NCBI GenBank assembly: GCA_028023455.1 | Contig: JAQFVV010000284.1 | Location: 942,246-1,006,245, forward strand | Reading direction: 5' to 3' | Origin: Epiperipatus broadwayi | Taxonomy: Eukaryota > Onychophora > Udeonychophora > Euonychophora > Peripatidae | DNA length: 64,000 nt | Shown: in pieces, positions 1 to 13,450 of the stretch | How the letters are laid out: every line of letters begins with the position of its first letter | Numbering within the stretch: position 1 is the stretch's first letter | The notes under the pieces: generated by a model | Seen by the model: only the letters and a program-made list of their open reading frames with translations | Told to the model about the DNA's origin: nothing | Databases searched by the model: none | Program-made: the position numbers and the translations under genes

Positions 1-2115
1 TAATATTAAAATTAAGCTTTGCTTAAAAGATATATATATATATATATAAATGCCAATTACTTTTATTTATTAATTAAGTTTATTTCAATCATATACAATC
101 TCACCATTGTAATTTATATATCTATATTTAAGAGTATCTATATGCCTTGGGAAAAATAAAGCGTTTGTCTTACTATTATTAAATGATTTTCATTAAATAT
201 TTTTGTCATAGATTCAAATATAATCAAATGTTTTCAAATGTATTTTGTTTATTTTTACGACCTCAATAGCGTGAAAATAATTTATATCATATGTATAATG
301 AATTTTGGAACACTCCTAGAAAAATATATGTTAGTCACCATGTTTCTGAACCATCAATCAAAGTGTTAATGGCAGTATTATCATAATTTTTTCTAATATT
401 CGATTGGCATTTTAATATTAGACCCACCAAAGATGTGTGTTTATTTGTAATATATTATTTAGCTAAGAAAGAGCATATGAGAACTAATAGCGTTAATGAC
501 ACTATGTAACCGCTTGCTCATTCACACACACACTAATGTCTATAATTAATTTATAAATATAATAATTTGTCAGTATATTAAAATATATTTTATTGTCTAA
601 CTTATTTGAGTAGTTTGAATTCCTTTTTTTTTTCCACTTCCAAATGTACAGCCTAGTTGATATATATGTTAGTTGAGTCATAGTCAATAGATGTCTCATT
701 GTCTTCTCCGCTCTCCTAGTTGGCTGGATTTAAAATTAATTCTCATATGCCATCACTATTATGTTATTCATTAGGTGTTTGATCTGGAGCTTAGAGAGTG
801 GGTTTGAATCCAGGCTGGTCCCTGACCTAAATCTTGGGCTTGACTGGGTTTGAAGTACATTTTGTGAGTTCCAGCTCATGTTAGATGGATAAACATGTTT
901 CGACTGGTACAATATATATATAGTATCACTAATGAATAGTGCTACATGTAAAATTGTTGTTTTCAATCATTAAAATAAAATTGTATATTTAAATAACGGA
1001 AAGATTTTGAAATTAAAATATCTCATTTGAAAAAAAAAGAAGAAATCTATAAAAGTTTAAAGAGTTTTATTATTAGTTTAAAACAGTTTGTTAAATGTCA
1101 GTAGTAAAGTTTTACAAATTAATTAATAGAGGTAGGAGTAAATTTAACTTGGCAAAAACTAAACATTAGAATAAATTAAGAAAGTGTATTTAAAAAGTTA
1201 GTTTTATTAAAAGAGAATGCAGTTAGCCCAATGGGAAGTTTAATTGAGAAAATTTAAAATATTAAAGCAAAAAAAAAAAATATTAAAAAATAAAAAAGGC
1301 TCTCTTTTCATTTATTGAAAATAAAATAAATATATGCATGCATAAATAATGAATTGATTGTAGACATAAAGAAATACTAAAATTTGTTCATGTTAAAAAA
1401 AAAGAAAGTTAAATAAAAAATAAATGAAAGTTTATAAGTAAAAAATTTCCTCAAAGATTGCTGATACTGATAAGCTACATAAGGATAGATTAGCAATGGC
1501 TACTAATTACAATTCATAAACAACAGGATTAAATAAATATCTCTTAAGAATTTAATTAAAGCAGTGGACTAATTTAAAAAGTAATTAAAAATTATAACAT
1601 CATCATATAAATAGGCCAAAAATTTTGTCAGGCAGTCTTTTACATATTTAGATACAGTTGTCTCTTAGACATAGTGCTTTAAATGCAGTTTTAAGACAAA
1701 AGTCACAGCATACAGCCAGATTTCAGCCTCAGTCTGATGAAACATCAGCAGTCTGCCTGATAGAAGCAATGCCATCTAATAATTTGAAGCTGCCAGAAAT
1801 GTCTAATAGCCTGAAAGAGAAGTAGCACAGAATAGCAATCATCAGGAATGCTAGAGAAGCCTAAAATCCAACTGGTTGATAAAACATGCACATGGCAGGA
1901 AATAACTTGAAGCCACCACATTCGAAAATCCTATAGGTTTATAACATTTTCTTATTCCAATTCTTGATATTAATTAATGTAGCCATTACAATCATTGAAG
2001 CCTCCCAGAGTCAGTTTAAATAATGAACTATATAGCCAGCATAAAATGAACTATTTATATGCAGATTTAGTGTGATGTACAGATATTGATAAAATGTTCC
2101 TAAACAAACAAATAG

Positions 2116-2118
<3 letters not shown>
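1..2118. other. AT-rich noncoding stretch
   Basis: No coding region is recognisable. The stretch holds a short (TA)n run at about 31-48 and many A/T homopolymers. A somewhat GC-richer patch at about 1650-1930 is of unknown nature. Confidence 0.6.
712..870 (+). repeat. Possible tRNA-derived SINE relic
   Basis: A stretch at 800-817 reads GGTTTGAATCCAGGCTGG, close to the RNA polymerase III B box (GGTTCRANYCC). An A-box-like TAGTTGGCTGG lies near 718. The spacing is longer than usual and no tail or target-site duplication is visible, so this is only a weak resemblance. Confidence 0.22.

Positions 2119-2168
<50 letters not shown>
2119..2168. repeat. (TA)n(TG)n compound microsatellite
   Basis: About 16 TA units are followed by about 9 TG units. 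Confidence 0.95.
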
Positions 2169-2898
<730 letters not shown>

Positions 2899-2984
2899 TG
2901 ATTCATTAAAACCAGTCAACAATTAAACTCTCTCAATATCAATAACAATCAACAATTTCAAACTGTTGCATATATATATATATA

Positions 2985-3808
2985 TATAATAAAATTAATA
3001 AATTTAATAGTAATAAACTATTAAAAACAGTTTTTAAATCTGCAGAAGTACTTTTGGTTAATTTTTTAAACCTACCTCAACTGCCATTGAATTAAAAAAA
3101 ACTCAAAGCGGAAGCAAAAGTCATCAATTCAAATCCCATTAATCCCATATTTTAATGTTAGCAGCTTGTCTATTTATTAAATTCATTTTATTCCTATTTA
3201 TAAAAATTACCACCTTAATTTTTCTTTTATTATGGTTTCTCTCTTCATGAAGAATTTTCACAAATTCAAAATCAAATTTAAATTTATATTTACATGTTTT
3301 TTCATAATCAAAGAAAATTGAAGCTCTCATTAAATCACCATTATTCTTACTTTTACATGCTTATATAACAATTTGTCTTCCTTTAATCTCTCCTCAATAC
3401 TTCACCTTGATTTACCTATATATGATAGCATACAGACACAAAAATTTCATATATGATATTATCTTTTTGATTGACAGGTATGACATCTTAGAATTAACAT
3501 GTAAATATAAATTAAATTTAATTTTGAAAGTGTAAAAATTCTTCATGAAGAGAAAACCATAATAAAGAAAAATTAAGAAGGTAATTTTTATAAATAAGAA
3601 TAAAATGCATTTAATAAATAGACAAGCTGCTAGCATTAAAGTATGGGATTCGTATGATTTGAATTGATGATGTTTGCTTCCAATTTGGTTTTTTTAAAAT
3701 TTAATGGTAGTTGAGGCAGGTTTAAAAAATTAATTCAAAGTACTTCTGAAGATTTAAAGACTGTTTTTAATAGTTTATTACCATAAAATTTATTATTTTT
3801 ATTATAAT
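2985..3808. repeat. Large inverted repeat (foldback), ~310-bp arms
   Basis: The left arm (about 2985-3298) is the imperfect reverse complement of the right arm (about 3494-3808), with a spacer of roughly 195 bp. Matching landmarks include the 'cagaagtactttt' / 'aaagtacttctg' pair, the 'gcagcttgtctatttatta' / 'taataaatagacaagctgc' pair and the 'cttcatgaag' pair. Both arms carry a related short reading frame, seen on the minus strand of the left arm and decayed on the plus strand of the right arm, containing NLINRQAA-like text. I do not recognise that frame. The arms differ by substitutions and small indels. A (TA)n tract lies immediately outside each end (2970-2988 and 3842-3866). It could be a foldback transposon or a head-to-head pair of one unclassified repeat. 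Confidence 0.75.
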
Positions 3809-3832
3809 TACAATTTTGTTTCAATTAATGCA

Positions 3833-3833
<1 letters not shown>

Positions 3834-3866
<33 letters not shown>
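3834..3866. repeat. (CA)n(TA)n microsatellite
   Basis: A short CA run is followed by about 12 TA units, between two foldback elements. Confidence 0.9.
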
Positions 3867-3867
<1 letters not shown>

Positions 3868-3876
3868 AAGGATAGA

Positions 3877-4141
3877 GGTTAGATATATTCATGTAAATAG
3901 AAATAACTTTTAACCTTTGATGTCATGATGAAATTGTCAATTACTACTAATTGATAATCCCTGAGGCCAAAACAGTTTATTTCATTAAATCTATAGTAGC
4001 TCTGAATTCAAATAAAAGAGCTGTTATAGATTTAAAGGAAAAACTCGCTTTGCCTTAGCAATTATCAATTCGTAGTAATTGATAATTTCTTGGTAATTTC
4101 AAAGGAGAAAAGTTATTTTTATTTAGGTGAATATTATCTCC
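3877..4141. repeat. Foldback / MITE-like hairpin, ~115-bp arms
   Basis: The left arm (about 3877-4003) and right arm (about 4017-4141) are imperfect reverse complements around a spacer of about 13 bp. Paired landmarks are AATAACTTTT / AAAAGTTATT, CAATTACTACTAATTGATAA / TTATCAATTCGTAGTAATTG and TAAATCTATAGTAGCTCT / AGAGCTGTTATAGATTTA. There is no coding capacity. Size and structure fit a MITE or foldback element, and no superfamily can be assigned because the ends are not sharply defined. Confidence 0.7.
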
Positions 4142-4954
4142 TCAATTGTATTCGTTATTATAATAACAACCCATGGATATATATATATATATATATATAT
4201 TGGATAGTCTGCACCTAATATCTATAAAAAGTCAAAAGTGAGCGCCACTAAGCCTCTCTAACCTAGAATATAAATTTTGGGTGATATAGATATTCATTAA
4301 GTGACTACACATCTGTTCCAATATATATATATATATATAATTAATGCTATGAGGTGTGGAAGAGTAGCGATTCTGGCCAAATAAACTATTGATAGGGTGA
4401 CAACAATAAACAAACACTAGGCAAATCTAAAAATTAACAATATAGTTTATTAATGACATAATAAGAGTAAAACACTTAAAAGATGAATAATTAGTTACAT
4501 TATTGGAAGGATTTGAATTATAGTTGTCTCAATCATATTATTTGTTAGTATAAACCCTTTTAAATAAGTAGTTAATGTCTTTGACAGTTGATTATTTTGG
4601 TTTTCTCCTTTGAAATTATTTTTATTCATTAAATAATTGTGTGTGGGTATAATAGATATGTCGATATGCTTTGCGATTGCAGATGTGTGCATATATCTCT
4701 GTAAAACCATTAATTATTATTTAAATATAGGCAGACTTTTTTTTTTACAATCTCACACATGCTGTATTTTTATACTATAGCTTATTTGTAGATCAAGAAT
4801 CAAAACCATAAGAGGAAACAAGTAAGGAACAATAATAAATAGACCCAAAGTAACCAAAGTTAAATAAAAGTAAAGAAATATATAAAAAAGGCATTGGGAA
4901 GATTTACTACTTATGACTCAATGCAATTCATTCAGTAAATATGTACTGGTTATG

Positions 4955-5002
<48 letters not shown>

Positions 5003-6681
5003 AAATGGTCCAGTTGATGACATGGAAAGAGAATGTTGCATGTAACTACAGTCAGACCTAGGGTCTTTGGGTAGAATGCTGGAGATGATGTGATGAGGTA
5101 TATGATTCATGATTACATCTATCTTCAATAGACTGGGCTAAGACTTATCTATCAAATTTACATGCAATTTAAGTCAGTTCATCCACATCTCATCATTCTC
5201 TTTTGGATCCGTTATGCCTCAGTGTTCGAACTCAGAGAGATTTTGCCCTTGACTCTATTAACAGGGTGTACTTGCACATACTAATGATTAGGTCATCTTA
5301 TCAAAGCTTCTATTAATAAATTGCCTATACTTAAAACCTTTAATAATTCGTTTATCAATATAAGTGCAAAATAATGGGATGTGTTTGTATATATGTATAA
5401 GGCATTGTCTTTGTCGATGAATGCAAGAAATGGATTAATAAACTAAAGATACTATATTAATTTCAACAAGTTTTATAATATTTATTTTATAACATAAAAT
5501 AAAATAAAAAAAATGGTGAAGATTAATAATAGTAAAAAAAATGGAATAATACAATATTTAGTTAATATTTACAAATCAGGATAAAAAAAAATAGAAATGC
5601 ATGAAATTTAAATGCCAATGATGAATATCTATCACCTCCACAACTTAATAATTTATACTTGCCACCCATTATCCTCATAATAGAGATCCATACTAAAGAC
5701 ATTTCTATATACAAAGTAATAATTAGCAAAATAAAGTTTTAATCAAATCTGGGGTGGTCCTGGAATAACTCTATGGAGATTATCAGATTAACATTTGTCT
5801 TGAATAAAGGTTTAATTCTTATGGGTGGCTTATTCCTTAGGCTAATCAGTCATTTTGTTACATGCTTTGCTCATTTGAGGTGCATGTCTTAGAGTCTCCT
5901 TCTATTACAGTGATACAAGTCAATCTCCTTGAGTTGAAGATAACTAGTTAATTGCCTGCAGCTTTTTTGTCTTAATAGTGGAATATATCAAATTCTTTGG
6001 GGTTTGGTATACAAAACTAACATATTTATCATTTATTTAATTACTTGTATAAATTGTAAAAAGTTATTGTGTTAATAAAAGTTTTTTATTTAAAAAAAAA
6101 AGTTTTAACACGATTATTTAGTAAACTTGGAATTAAATAATTAAGCTATATTTACATTTTCATATGTACATCAATTCTTATAGCAGTTAGGTTGCAATGA
6201 TTGAAAATTAAGTATCTGAAGCCCACCCTCTCCTTTGACATGTTAAATTCATCTCACAAGACAAAAGGAAAGTGCATTCAGAGAATTAATCATTTTCACA
6301 GAATAAATCTAATCAACAAGTGTTAATAAACAAACATCAGGTAAAATGTGTTGTCATAGTGTATGAGACTTAATGTTTTAAAATAAAACTATTACCTCAA
6401 ATTTTAAGTGATCTTCACTGTAGTTATAAACGAAAGTCAAATACTAATAAAAGGAAATCTTACCAAGACTTTATTATTAAAGAAAAAAATAACAATAATC
6501 CCTACTAAAGTTAAATTACCCCCCCCCCCGATCTCTCATGCTCTCCAAAAATGAACTATTTTAAAAATGCTGAATCAGCTGATCTTATATTCCAAATAAT
6601 AAGAATAAAATAATAAAGAAAAATAGTTACATAGATATTTTGAAAGCAAAAAGAAAATTATAATACATAATGAATATAATT
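4142..6681. other. Noncoding stretch with (TA)n tracts
   Basis: Holds (TA)n tracts at about 4177-4200, 4321-4339 and 4957-5000. The less AT-rich patches at 5000-5290 and 5740-5990 do not resemble a known gene. A ten-base C run lies at about 6521-6530. Confidence 0.55.
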
Positions 6682-6864
6682 TCATGAATCGATCAGCTGA
6701 CGATAATAGGTGAATTGACGGGGTTTTCCGCAACTCACAAACTCATATTTCAGACAATTTCCTCTGTGCAGATATGGATTGCTCATTGTAGCTTCCAAAT
6801 GAGGCATTCCGAAGGAGACCACGGTGGTTAACTGGCATTTTCCCTTAGTTCTTGCATAAACATT
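6682..6864 (-). other. Candidate exon or decayed coding segment (weak)
   Basis: On the minus strand a 60-codon frame is open from just after a TGA near 6865 to a TGA at 6682-6684. It lies in a conspicuously less AT-rich island. The translation has four cysteines, includes the stretch RGNCLKYEFVSCGKPRQF, and ends with YYRQLIDS before the stop. An internal methionine (GMPHLEA) could be a start. An AG acceptor lies at the upstream end (ACTAAG/GGAAAA) but lacks a strong pyrimidine tract. A second frame of about 31 codons starting MPVNHRG is open on the same strand, so neither is decisive. I do not recognise the protein. Chance is a serious alternative in a frame this short. Confidence 0.22.
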
Positions 6865-7930
6865 TCATTCTGAACAAAGATAGTCTCTTAGGCAATTACA
6901 ATGTAGACACTATTAATATTTAGGCTTTCATGGTTAGAAGATCAATGATTGAACCAAATGACAATCAACTCCCTTTAGCCAAAATACATGTTATTAACTT
7001 AATAAGTGTACGTTTTAAATTAACTACAGTTTGTAAATATATATATATACTAACTTATCCACTCATTTATTATGCCGGGTATATAGATACATATTCTTCT
7101 TCCAATTTCACGCTTAATTAGATGGCTTATTATAATTTGATTATTTTTGTTTTAACAATTTAAAATGCTTTCTAAAAAAAATATATCCGATTGCTTGAAA
7201 TAATTTGTTTGCTTTATAATAAAATCCTTTTTGCTTTATTAAATCTTGCATTAATTATATTTATAAAATCAATATGTTTTAACTAAAATCTCCATTTTTA
7301 ATAACGTTCGAAATCTCTGATTCCAATTAAGTTATATTCTCATGGCAAATATATAATATTGATGAAGAAAGGGTTATCATTGTTTTGCTTTTTATACATG
7401 ATGTAGTTTCCATTTCCTAGTGTACAATGTATTTCATTTCCTTGCTGTATGAGCCTATTGTTATCCATATAAATATTACAATAATCGATTCAAAAAAAAT
7501 ATGCCATGCATTATTATTTCACTCCTATTATTAGGTTGCTTGGCAAAGTATTTGACCCTTGATTGTCACTAAGCTTGTTTATTATAGTCTATATCACTGT
7601 TCTATCCTTTGTTGTTACATGTACAACATTCACTTAAAGTGTTTAATCTTGCTAATTGAAACAATTGGAGTTTTCACTGTTACCATATATATATATATAT
7701 TAAATGTAAAATACAGTACCCGTTATAAAATATTATATATATAACAAATAAATAAATAAATTTTAATGGTATTTAGTTAAAATGTATATATATATGTGTG
7801 TGTGTGTGCGTGTATATATATATAAGATTTTGTTATACATGATTTATTATTCAGTTACTTAATGCAGTACTAACATATTAAGCCTATATAGAATTTAAAT
7901 TTTACAAAAAATAGATTAGCAAAACTTAAG
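6865..7930. other. Noncoding stretch
   Basis: No gene seen. A (TA)n(TG)n(TA)n compound microsatellite lies at about 7784-7825 and a shorter (TA)n at about 7685-7700. Confidence 0.6.
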
Positions 7931-8203
7931 AGGCAAAACTCTATACAGTAGTATCACTCAGTGCCAACCAGAGTAATCAATGGCTGCCAGGAGGCTTGTG
8001 CATAAAATCTCTATCTAGTGCCTACTCATCCAATATCCCCAGACTAGTTTCTGACTTGTGGCCTTTGTCAGTGAGGAGCTTTGTACTAGTCTGAGGATAT
8101 TGGATGAGTAGGCACTAGATAGAGATTTTATGCACAAGCCTTCTGGCATCCATTGATTACTCTGGTTGGTACTGAGTGGCACTATTGTATGGAGAGTTTT
8201 TCC
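7931..8203. repeat. Foldback copy of a dispersed repeat family (family A), ~118-bp arms
   Basis: The left arm (about 7931-8047) and right arm (about 8085-8203) are near-perfect reverse complements around a spacer of about 37 bp. The arms include GCACTAGATAGAGATTTTAT and its complement, and TCCATTGATTACTCTGGTTGG against its complement with few mismatches. The right-arm sequence recurs in single orientation at 13735-13860 and 14040-14262, so this locus is an inverted duplication of a dispersed family. There is no coding capacity. The shared 3' portion ends in a CCTGTTTTAATAACAG-like block. Confidence 0.8.
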
Positions 8204-8349
8204 TGTTTTAATAACAGTAATGTGTTAGCATAAGAAATAGTGATCATGTGATGTTTAGTGGATTAGCAAAACTTATTAGTTTAACTGGATATAAACATTA
8301 ACCTGACATAACCTAACAATTTAGGTTGCTAAAGGTTGGTATGGATATG

Positions 8350-8362
8350 ATTTTAAGTTATT

Positions 8363-8396
<34 letters not shown>

Positions 8397-8404
8397 AATA
8401 ACTT

Positions 8405-8434
<30 letters not shown>
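8350..8434. repeat. Perfect palindrome centred on (TA)n
   Basis: ATTTTAAGTTATTACAA at about 8350-8366, a (TA)n core, then TTGTAATAACTTAAAAT at about 8393-8409. A second (TA)n of about 13 units runs to 8434 and ends again in TTGTAA. Confidence 0.9.
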
Positions 8435-8438
<4 letters not shown>

Positions 8439-11400
8439 AACCGACGGAATTGTTGAATGCTGTATTCCATTTAAATTAAAGAAAGAAGGCCCAAAATGTT
8501 GGTGCCATTTTGTAACTGATTGAATTGATGGATGTAGGTGATGGTTAGGATAATCAATCTGATCTGATAAAAAAAAAAATCTAAAAATCTAATTTAAATT
8601 AATCTGGTCTAGCTCAATCGGGTCGCCGTTATGTAATAAACCATCCCAAAGCACAAATAATCTCTCTTAAAGTTTAATTTACTTAAGTTATATGTGAAAT
8701 GAAGGAATAATGAGACTATCTGCTCCAGACATCAACAAATCCATCACAATTACAACATAAATTGCAAAGAGCAGTGAAACCAACTACTATTGCCCTAAAC
8801 AATAATATAGGATTAGGCTAACTACTTGATTGGCAATCTAATCAAAATCAAATCCAATTAATAACTAAAACAGATTCCAATATATATTTTATTAGCCTGT
8901 TACTGTTATAGTAATTTAAATCTACTTTATTATTTAAAGATGCTGCCTTTTTAACTTAATGGATAAGCTTCTAAGTACCTGTAATAGTACTTTACAAAAC
9001 ATATTTTTACATATAGACATTATTTAAATATCAAAACAAAATAATACTTGAACCCAAATATATATATATTTTAATAAACGCTAAATAGAAAGATAAACAC
9101 TCGTGTCAATAAGCGATATACAATTCTTTCTACTTCAATCTTTAATTAATAATTTTCTGTGGGCATCAACTGGTTTTATTATAATTTTATAAACACTTTG
9201 AAAATTTATGCACTCACTTAAATGTTTAAACAAATTAATATACTTCTATGGTTTACTAAGAAGCTACAAAATAATTTATAAATAATTTATAAATATCTTC
9301 CAATAAAGTGATGCTTAATTCGTGCTTCGTTTATGTTTTAAAATAGAATACTTCACTGGAGTTTAATATCAACACTCTATTAGCTCATCTCTAACTCTAC
9401 AATGTCCAACCACATTACATAAAAGACATATCAAGTTCCTATTGGATGTTTATTCACCTGTGAGTATTAATACAATCTGTTTGAAATTTTAAACAATTGA
9501 ATAAAAATTGACCGGCAACAATTAAAACATATGATTATAATTGATATTTATACAAATCAAAACAATATTCAATTAAATCGGTCAATGAAGTTTATTCTCT
9601 TCATTTTATAGGAGTTTAAGAAAAATATCCAAGACGAATTATTCTGAACCAAACGATAAAGTACGATCTATTTAGATTTTTATGACGGAATCAGACAAAC
9701 ATGAAATGATTGACTTTGTAATATTAACTAAGATAAATGAGAATATATATATATATAATATTCGAATGCAAATGTAAATATAAAATTCATATGGAAACAA
9801 AATAAAATACTAATAAGCAAAACATACCTTATCTTATATTCTAATTCACTTACCAAGCTGAGTTTGAATCTTGCTACTTAAATAACTACGTCATCTTATG
9901 CAATCCAAATAAAACAAAATAATTAAACTAGTCTTGATATTTAAATTAACTCAATTTATTGGATTATATAAAAGAAAATTGGCAAGATTAATTATAAAAT
10001 ACATCGGAAATGACTTTATATTTTAGATTGATTGACTAAATAAAAAATGATAAAATTACTATGTGTATCCCTAAATGTGTTGCGACAACTATAACGACAA
10101 AAAAAAAAAATGAATGAGTAAATGAAGGGAAAGGCTTTTGGATATTTTACTGAAAAATTTACATATAACTGATACCAAAGATGTGAAATAGGAGGGTATC
10201 AAAATCTATTTGTTTATCAAAATAATAACGGATAAATGAATATGAAATAATAAATATATTTGAGTCTTTCCGATCATTTTCATTTAATAAATTATATTAC
10301 TTTTAGAGATAATTAAAAAAAAATCATCCCCTTTTATTACATATAAAAAAAAATTAATACACGCACATTTTATATAAAAAAAAATCATACCATATATACA
10401 TGAGTCTGTTCGTTCACTATTTATTTGCCCATTGATTGACTTCAGTTCTTAGGGTGTAAAGAGAAGTTTCTTTGTCAGAAATAATAATCGCAAACTTTAT
10501 AATGCTTCACTAAAAGTTTTCCTTTTCTCTCCGAAGAGGTGAGTGCACTTTGATTAGCCCTTTTATGATGTGAATTGATCCAGTTGGTCCATGTTCCTTT
10601 ACTCGTGAGACGATGTTTACGCAAATCCATTTTTTTTTAAAAAAAAACAGAAATATCTTTGTTTTTTTTTTTTTTTAATTAAAAATAGCCGACCTTTTTT
10701 TTTTATAAAGCATTTTTTTTTTTTTTACTTCATAGGTTTCCTTTTTTTTTATTTTGCTGCCGCTTCCCTGGAAACTTTTCGCAACTGCCCTCTAAATGAT
10801 TGAACGGGCAGATAATTCAACTATTTTTCCATGTTTTATGGTTTTACACACAAAAAAAAAATATTGAAAAACTTTATTTGTTAAGACACAGAAAATAGGT
10901 CTGTCCTTGACTATAGCAAAATGAAATAAAGGGTCCTGTTATATTCTGTCGCGTCTTTTTTATAGGTTCTCTTTCTGACGTTTCTCGTATCTTGACGACG
11001 ATCCAATATTACTCAAATAAACCTCAATTTTATCAATTTTTTTATAGTAGTTTTCGCACGGTTTGTAAGGTAAGTTTGGAGAAAAAGATACATGAAAATT
11101 AAATCCAAATTCGATTACAATTTTTTTATTATTTACAAACCAAAATACAAAAATGGATATAACAACCTTTTATTTACTTGATAAACATCAATAATTTACA
11201 CATATCTATATTTTTAATAATAATATTTTTTTAAATTAATTTATAAACAATTATATACAACATAAAAACATTGAACTGTATGTAATAATGTTACTATGGT
11301 GACTGCATTCATATATGAAATATGTAAAATAATATCGATCCTATTTAGGTAAACTTATATTGTACTGAATTGTTTGGTTTTTTTTTTTAAATTTATTTAT

Positions 11401-11637
11401 TTATATGTTTTTCTTAAGTTTGATTATAGTGAAGTTATTTTCATTTTAAAGCTAGAATCAACAGTATATAATTCTATTTAAAAGCTTTAAGGTTGCCATG
11501 GTGATCAAATTTAAATCTACATTTCCAAGATCTTACATTATCTATCTATTAAGCAAAGGAAAAATCAAATAAGATCAACAAACTTCTTTATTTAATTTAT
11601 TATTATTATTTTTTTATATACCTGGATCATCAATCTG
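8435..11637. other. Noncoding stretch, locally richer in CpG
   Basis: No coding region. The part from about 8440 to 8640 is less AT-rich and unclassified. Long A and T homopolymers cluster at 10630-10760. A good splice-donor-like GAGGTGAGT lies near 10537-10545 with no open frame attached. CG dinucleotides look commoner at about 9600-9700 and 10440-11060 than in neighbouring repeats. That could mark a regulatory or first-exon region, but nothing specific supports it. Confidence 0.4.
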
Positions 11638-11644
11638 AACATTC

Positions 11645-11682
<38 letters not shown>

Positions 11683-11684
11683 GA

Positions 11685-11724
<40 letters not shown>
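11638..11724. repeat. Perfect palindrome centred on (TA)n
   Basis: ACATTCACAA, about 16 TA units, TTGTGAATGT at about 11638-11688, followed directly by another (TA)n tract to 11724. Confidence 0.9.
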
Positions 11725-11726
<2 letters not shown>

Positions 11727-12308
11727 CATGGGCTAGGGGAAAACAGCTGAATTGAATGCTAAATAACTAAAAGACTAAATAGATAAATAAACTTTCCAAT
11801 GGTATTTAAAAAGGGATAATTTATATGCATCCATACACACAAGTCAACCATCTCTGTTTTAGTCAAACATGTATGACATAAACACAAGTAAACTGTTATT
11901 ACTGTAATGGTTCACATATATAAAACAAATTATTATAAAAAAATATGTTTAATTCAGGAACATTATTAATTAAAGTATGTATTTAAAAAATATTAATCTT
12001 GACTTTTTTATAAAACAAAAAATAACTTTTTTTACTTTTGCTTTCAATAATCAAGGATGGCATTGAATGTGGAAACTTTGTTATAATATTTTTTTTACTA
12101 AAATTTTAAAAGAAAAATAAAGTAATTCTAAAATAAAAGTATAGCATATTCAACCATCATGATTAATTGACTGGCCAACTGTCAAAGACATTAAAGGATT
12201 AAATATGGAAATTTAGGTACTGTTCAATGTGCTGTACTGTGCTGCTAGGTGATGCTACAGTATTCATAAAGAACATTACAAGTGATAAATTTCTATTAAA
12301 AAATTGCT
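11725..12308. other. Noncoding stretch
   Basis: AT-rich, no gene or structured element seen. Confidence 0.6.
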
Positions 12309-12530
12309 GTAAAATACAAATTAGAAAAACAGAAATCGGTGAAATACATAAAACACCCCCCCCCCCCGCATGAAGAAATTGATCAAAAATAAGTAAAATA
12401 CAAATTAGAAAAATACAAATTGATGAAATACATGAAACACAATCCCCCTTGCATGAAGATGTCATTTAAAAAGTAAGTAAAATACAAATTACAAAAACAG
12501 AAATCAGTGAAATACATAAAACACAACTTT
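12309..12530. repeat. 84-bp minisatellite, ~2.6 copies
   Basis: Units begin with GTAAAATACAAATTA at 12309, 12393 and 12477, an exact 84-bp spacing. Each repeats an AAAAACAGAAATC / GATGAAATACATGAAACAC type motif. A C-run of about 12 interrupts the first unit (12355-12367) and a shorter C run sits in the second. The minus-strand frame across it, with repeated CIS..FLICIL blocks, is a by-product of the repeat and not a gene. Confidence 0.85.
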
Positions 12531-12620
12531 TAATATGATTGCATCGTATTAAAAGTTGCAAAATGAAATGTGACTTAAAAAATAGTTACAAAGGACAGAC
12601 ATCTTGGGCAATTTGTTGGA

Positions 12621-13450
12621 GCAAAATTATTTGGAGAAGCTTATTCAAACACATTGCAACACAATTAACCAAACAGATTGGAGCACAGATAATTAATAAT
12701 AGCAGATTAAACAATACAACAACAATGGCATAATAGCAGGTTTTAGCAAATAATTATTTAAAGAAAGTTATAAAATGAAATGTGACATAATAGACCTCTT
12801 ACATTAAAAAATATAATCACTTGGCAAAATGAAATGTGACGTAATAGACCTGTCACATGAAAAATGTAACTGAACTAATCTTTTGAAATATCTGCTTAGT
12901 TTTATTATGATGTATTAATTATTTCAGAGTGCTAGAAATACAATTTGTTGTTGAGATTATTTTTATTTTTTGATGATGTTAATATGATTTTTTTTTACAC
13001 ATGGGCAATTTGAAAATAGGAAAAAATAACATTCAAATTATTATTTAATGAAGCATTCAAATTTTGAGGCTTTTGAAGCAAAATTATTTAGAGAAACTTG
13101 TTCAAACAGATTGCAACACAGTTAACCAATAACAGCAGATTTAAAAAATACCACAATTATGGCATAATTTAATAGCAGGTTTTACTTAGCAAACAATTAT
13201 TTAAAGAAAGTTGCAAATGCTTGGCAAAATTAAATGTGACATAATATCCAATTCGCATTAAAAATATAATAACTTGGGCTGACAAATTTAATCAAAATGT
13301 AACTGAACTAATCTTTTGAAATACCTGCTTAGTTTGATTATGACATATTAATTATTTTGGAATTCTAGAAATACAATTTGTTTGGATTTCTTTTTATTTT
13401 TTGACAGTATTAATATGGATTTTTTATGCAGATGAATACAATATTAAACA
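12621..13450. repeat. 457-bp tandem duplication
   Basis: GCAAAATTATTTGGAGAAGC at 12621 recurs as GCAAAATTATTTAGAGAAAC at 13078. The similarity continues through TAACTGAACTAATCTTTTGA and CTAGAAATACAATTTGTT to about 13450. The two copies differ by substitutions and small indels, so the duplication is not recent. There is no coding capacity. Within unit 1 a smaller repeat, AAATGAAATGTGAC, recurs several times. Confidence 0.8.

Noticed and set aside
11290-11505. Two RFX X-box-like motifs (GTTACTATGGTGAC and GTTGCCATGGTGAT) about 200 bp apart, suggesting a ciliary-gene promoter.
   Set aside because: The degenerate X-box is expected about once or twice per strand in 64 kb by chance, and no adjacent exon was found.
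12199-12465. Minus-strand frame with repeated Cys-Ile-Ser / Phe-Leu-Ile-Cys blocks, resembling a repeat protein.
   Set aside because: It reads across the 84-bp minisatellite and a poly-C run. The repetition is at the DNA level and the frame is not supported elsewhere.
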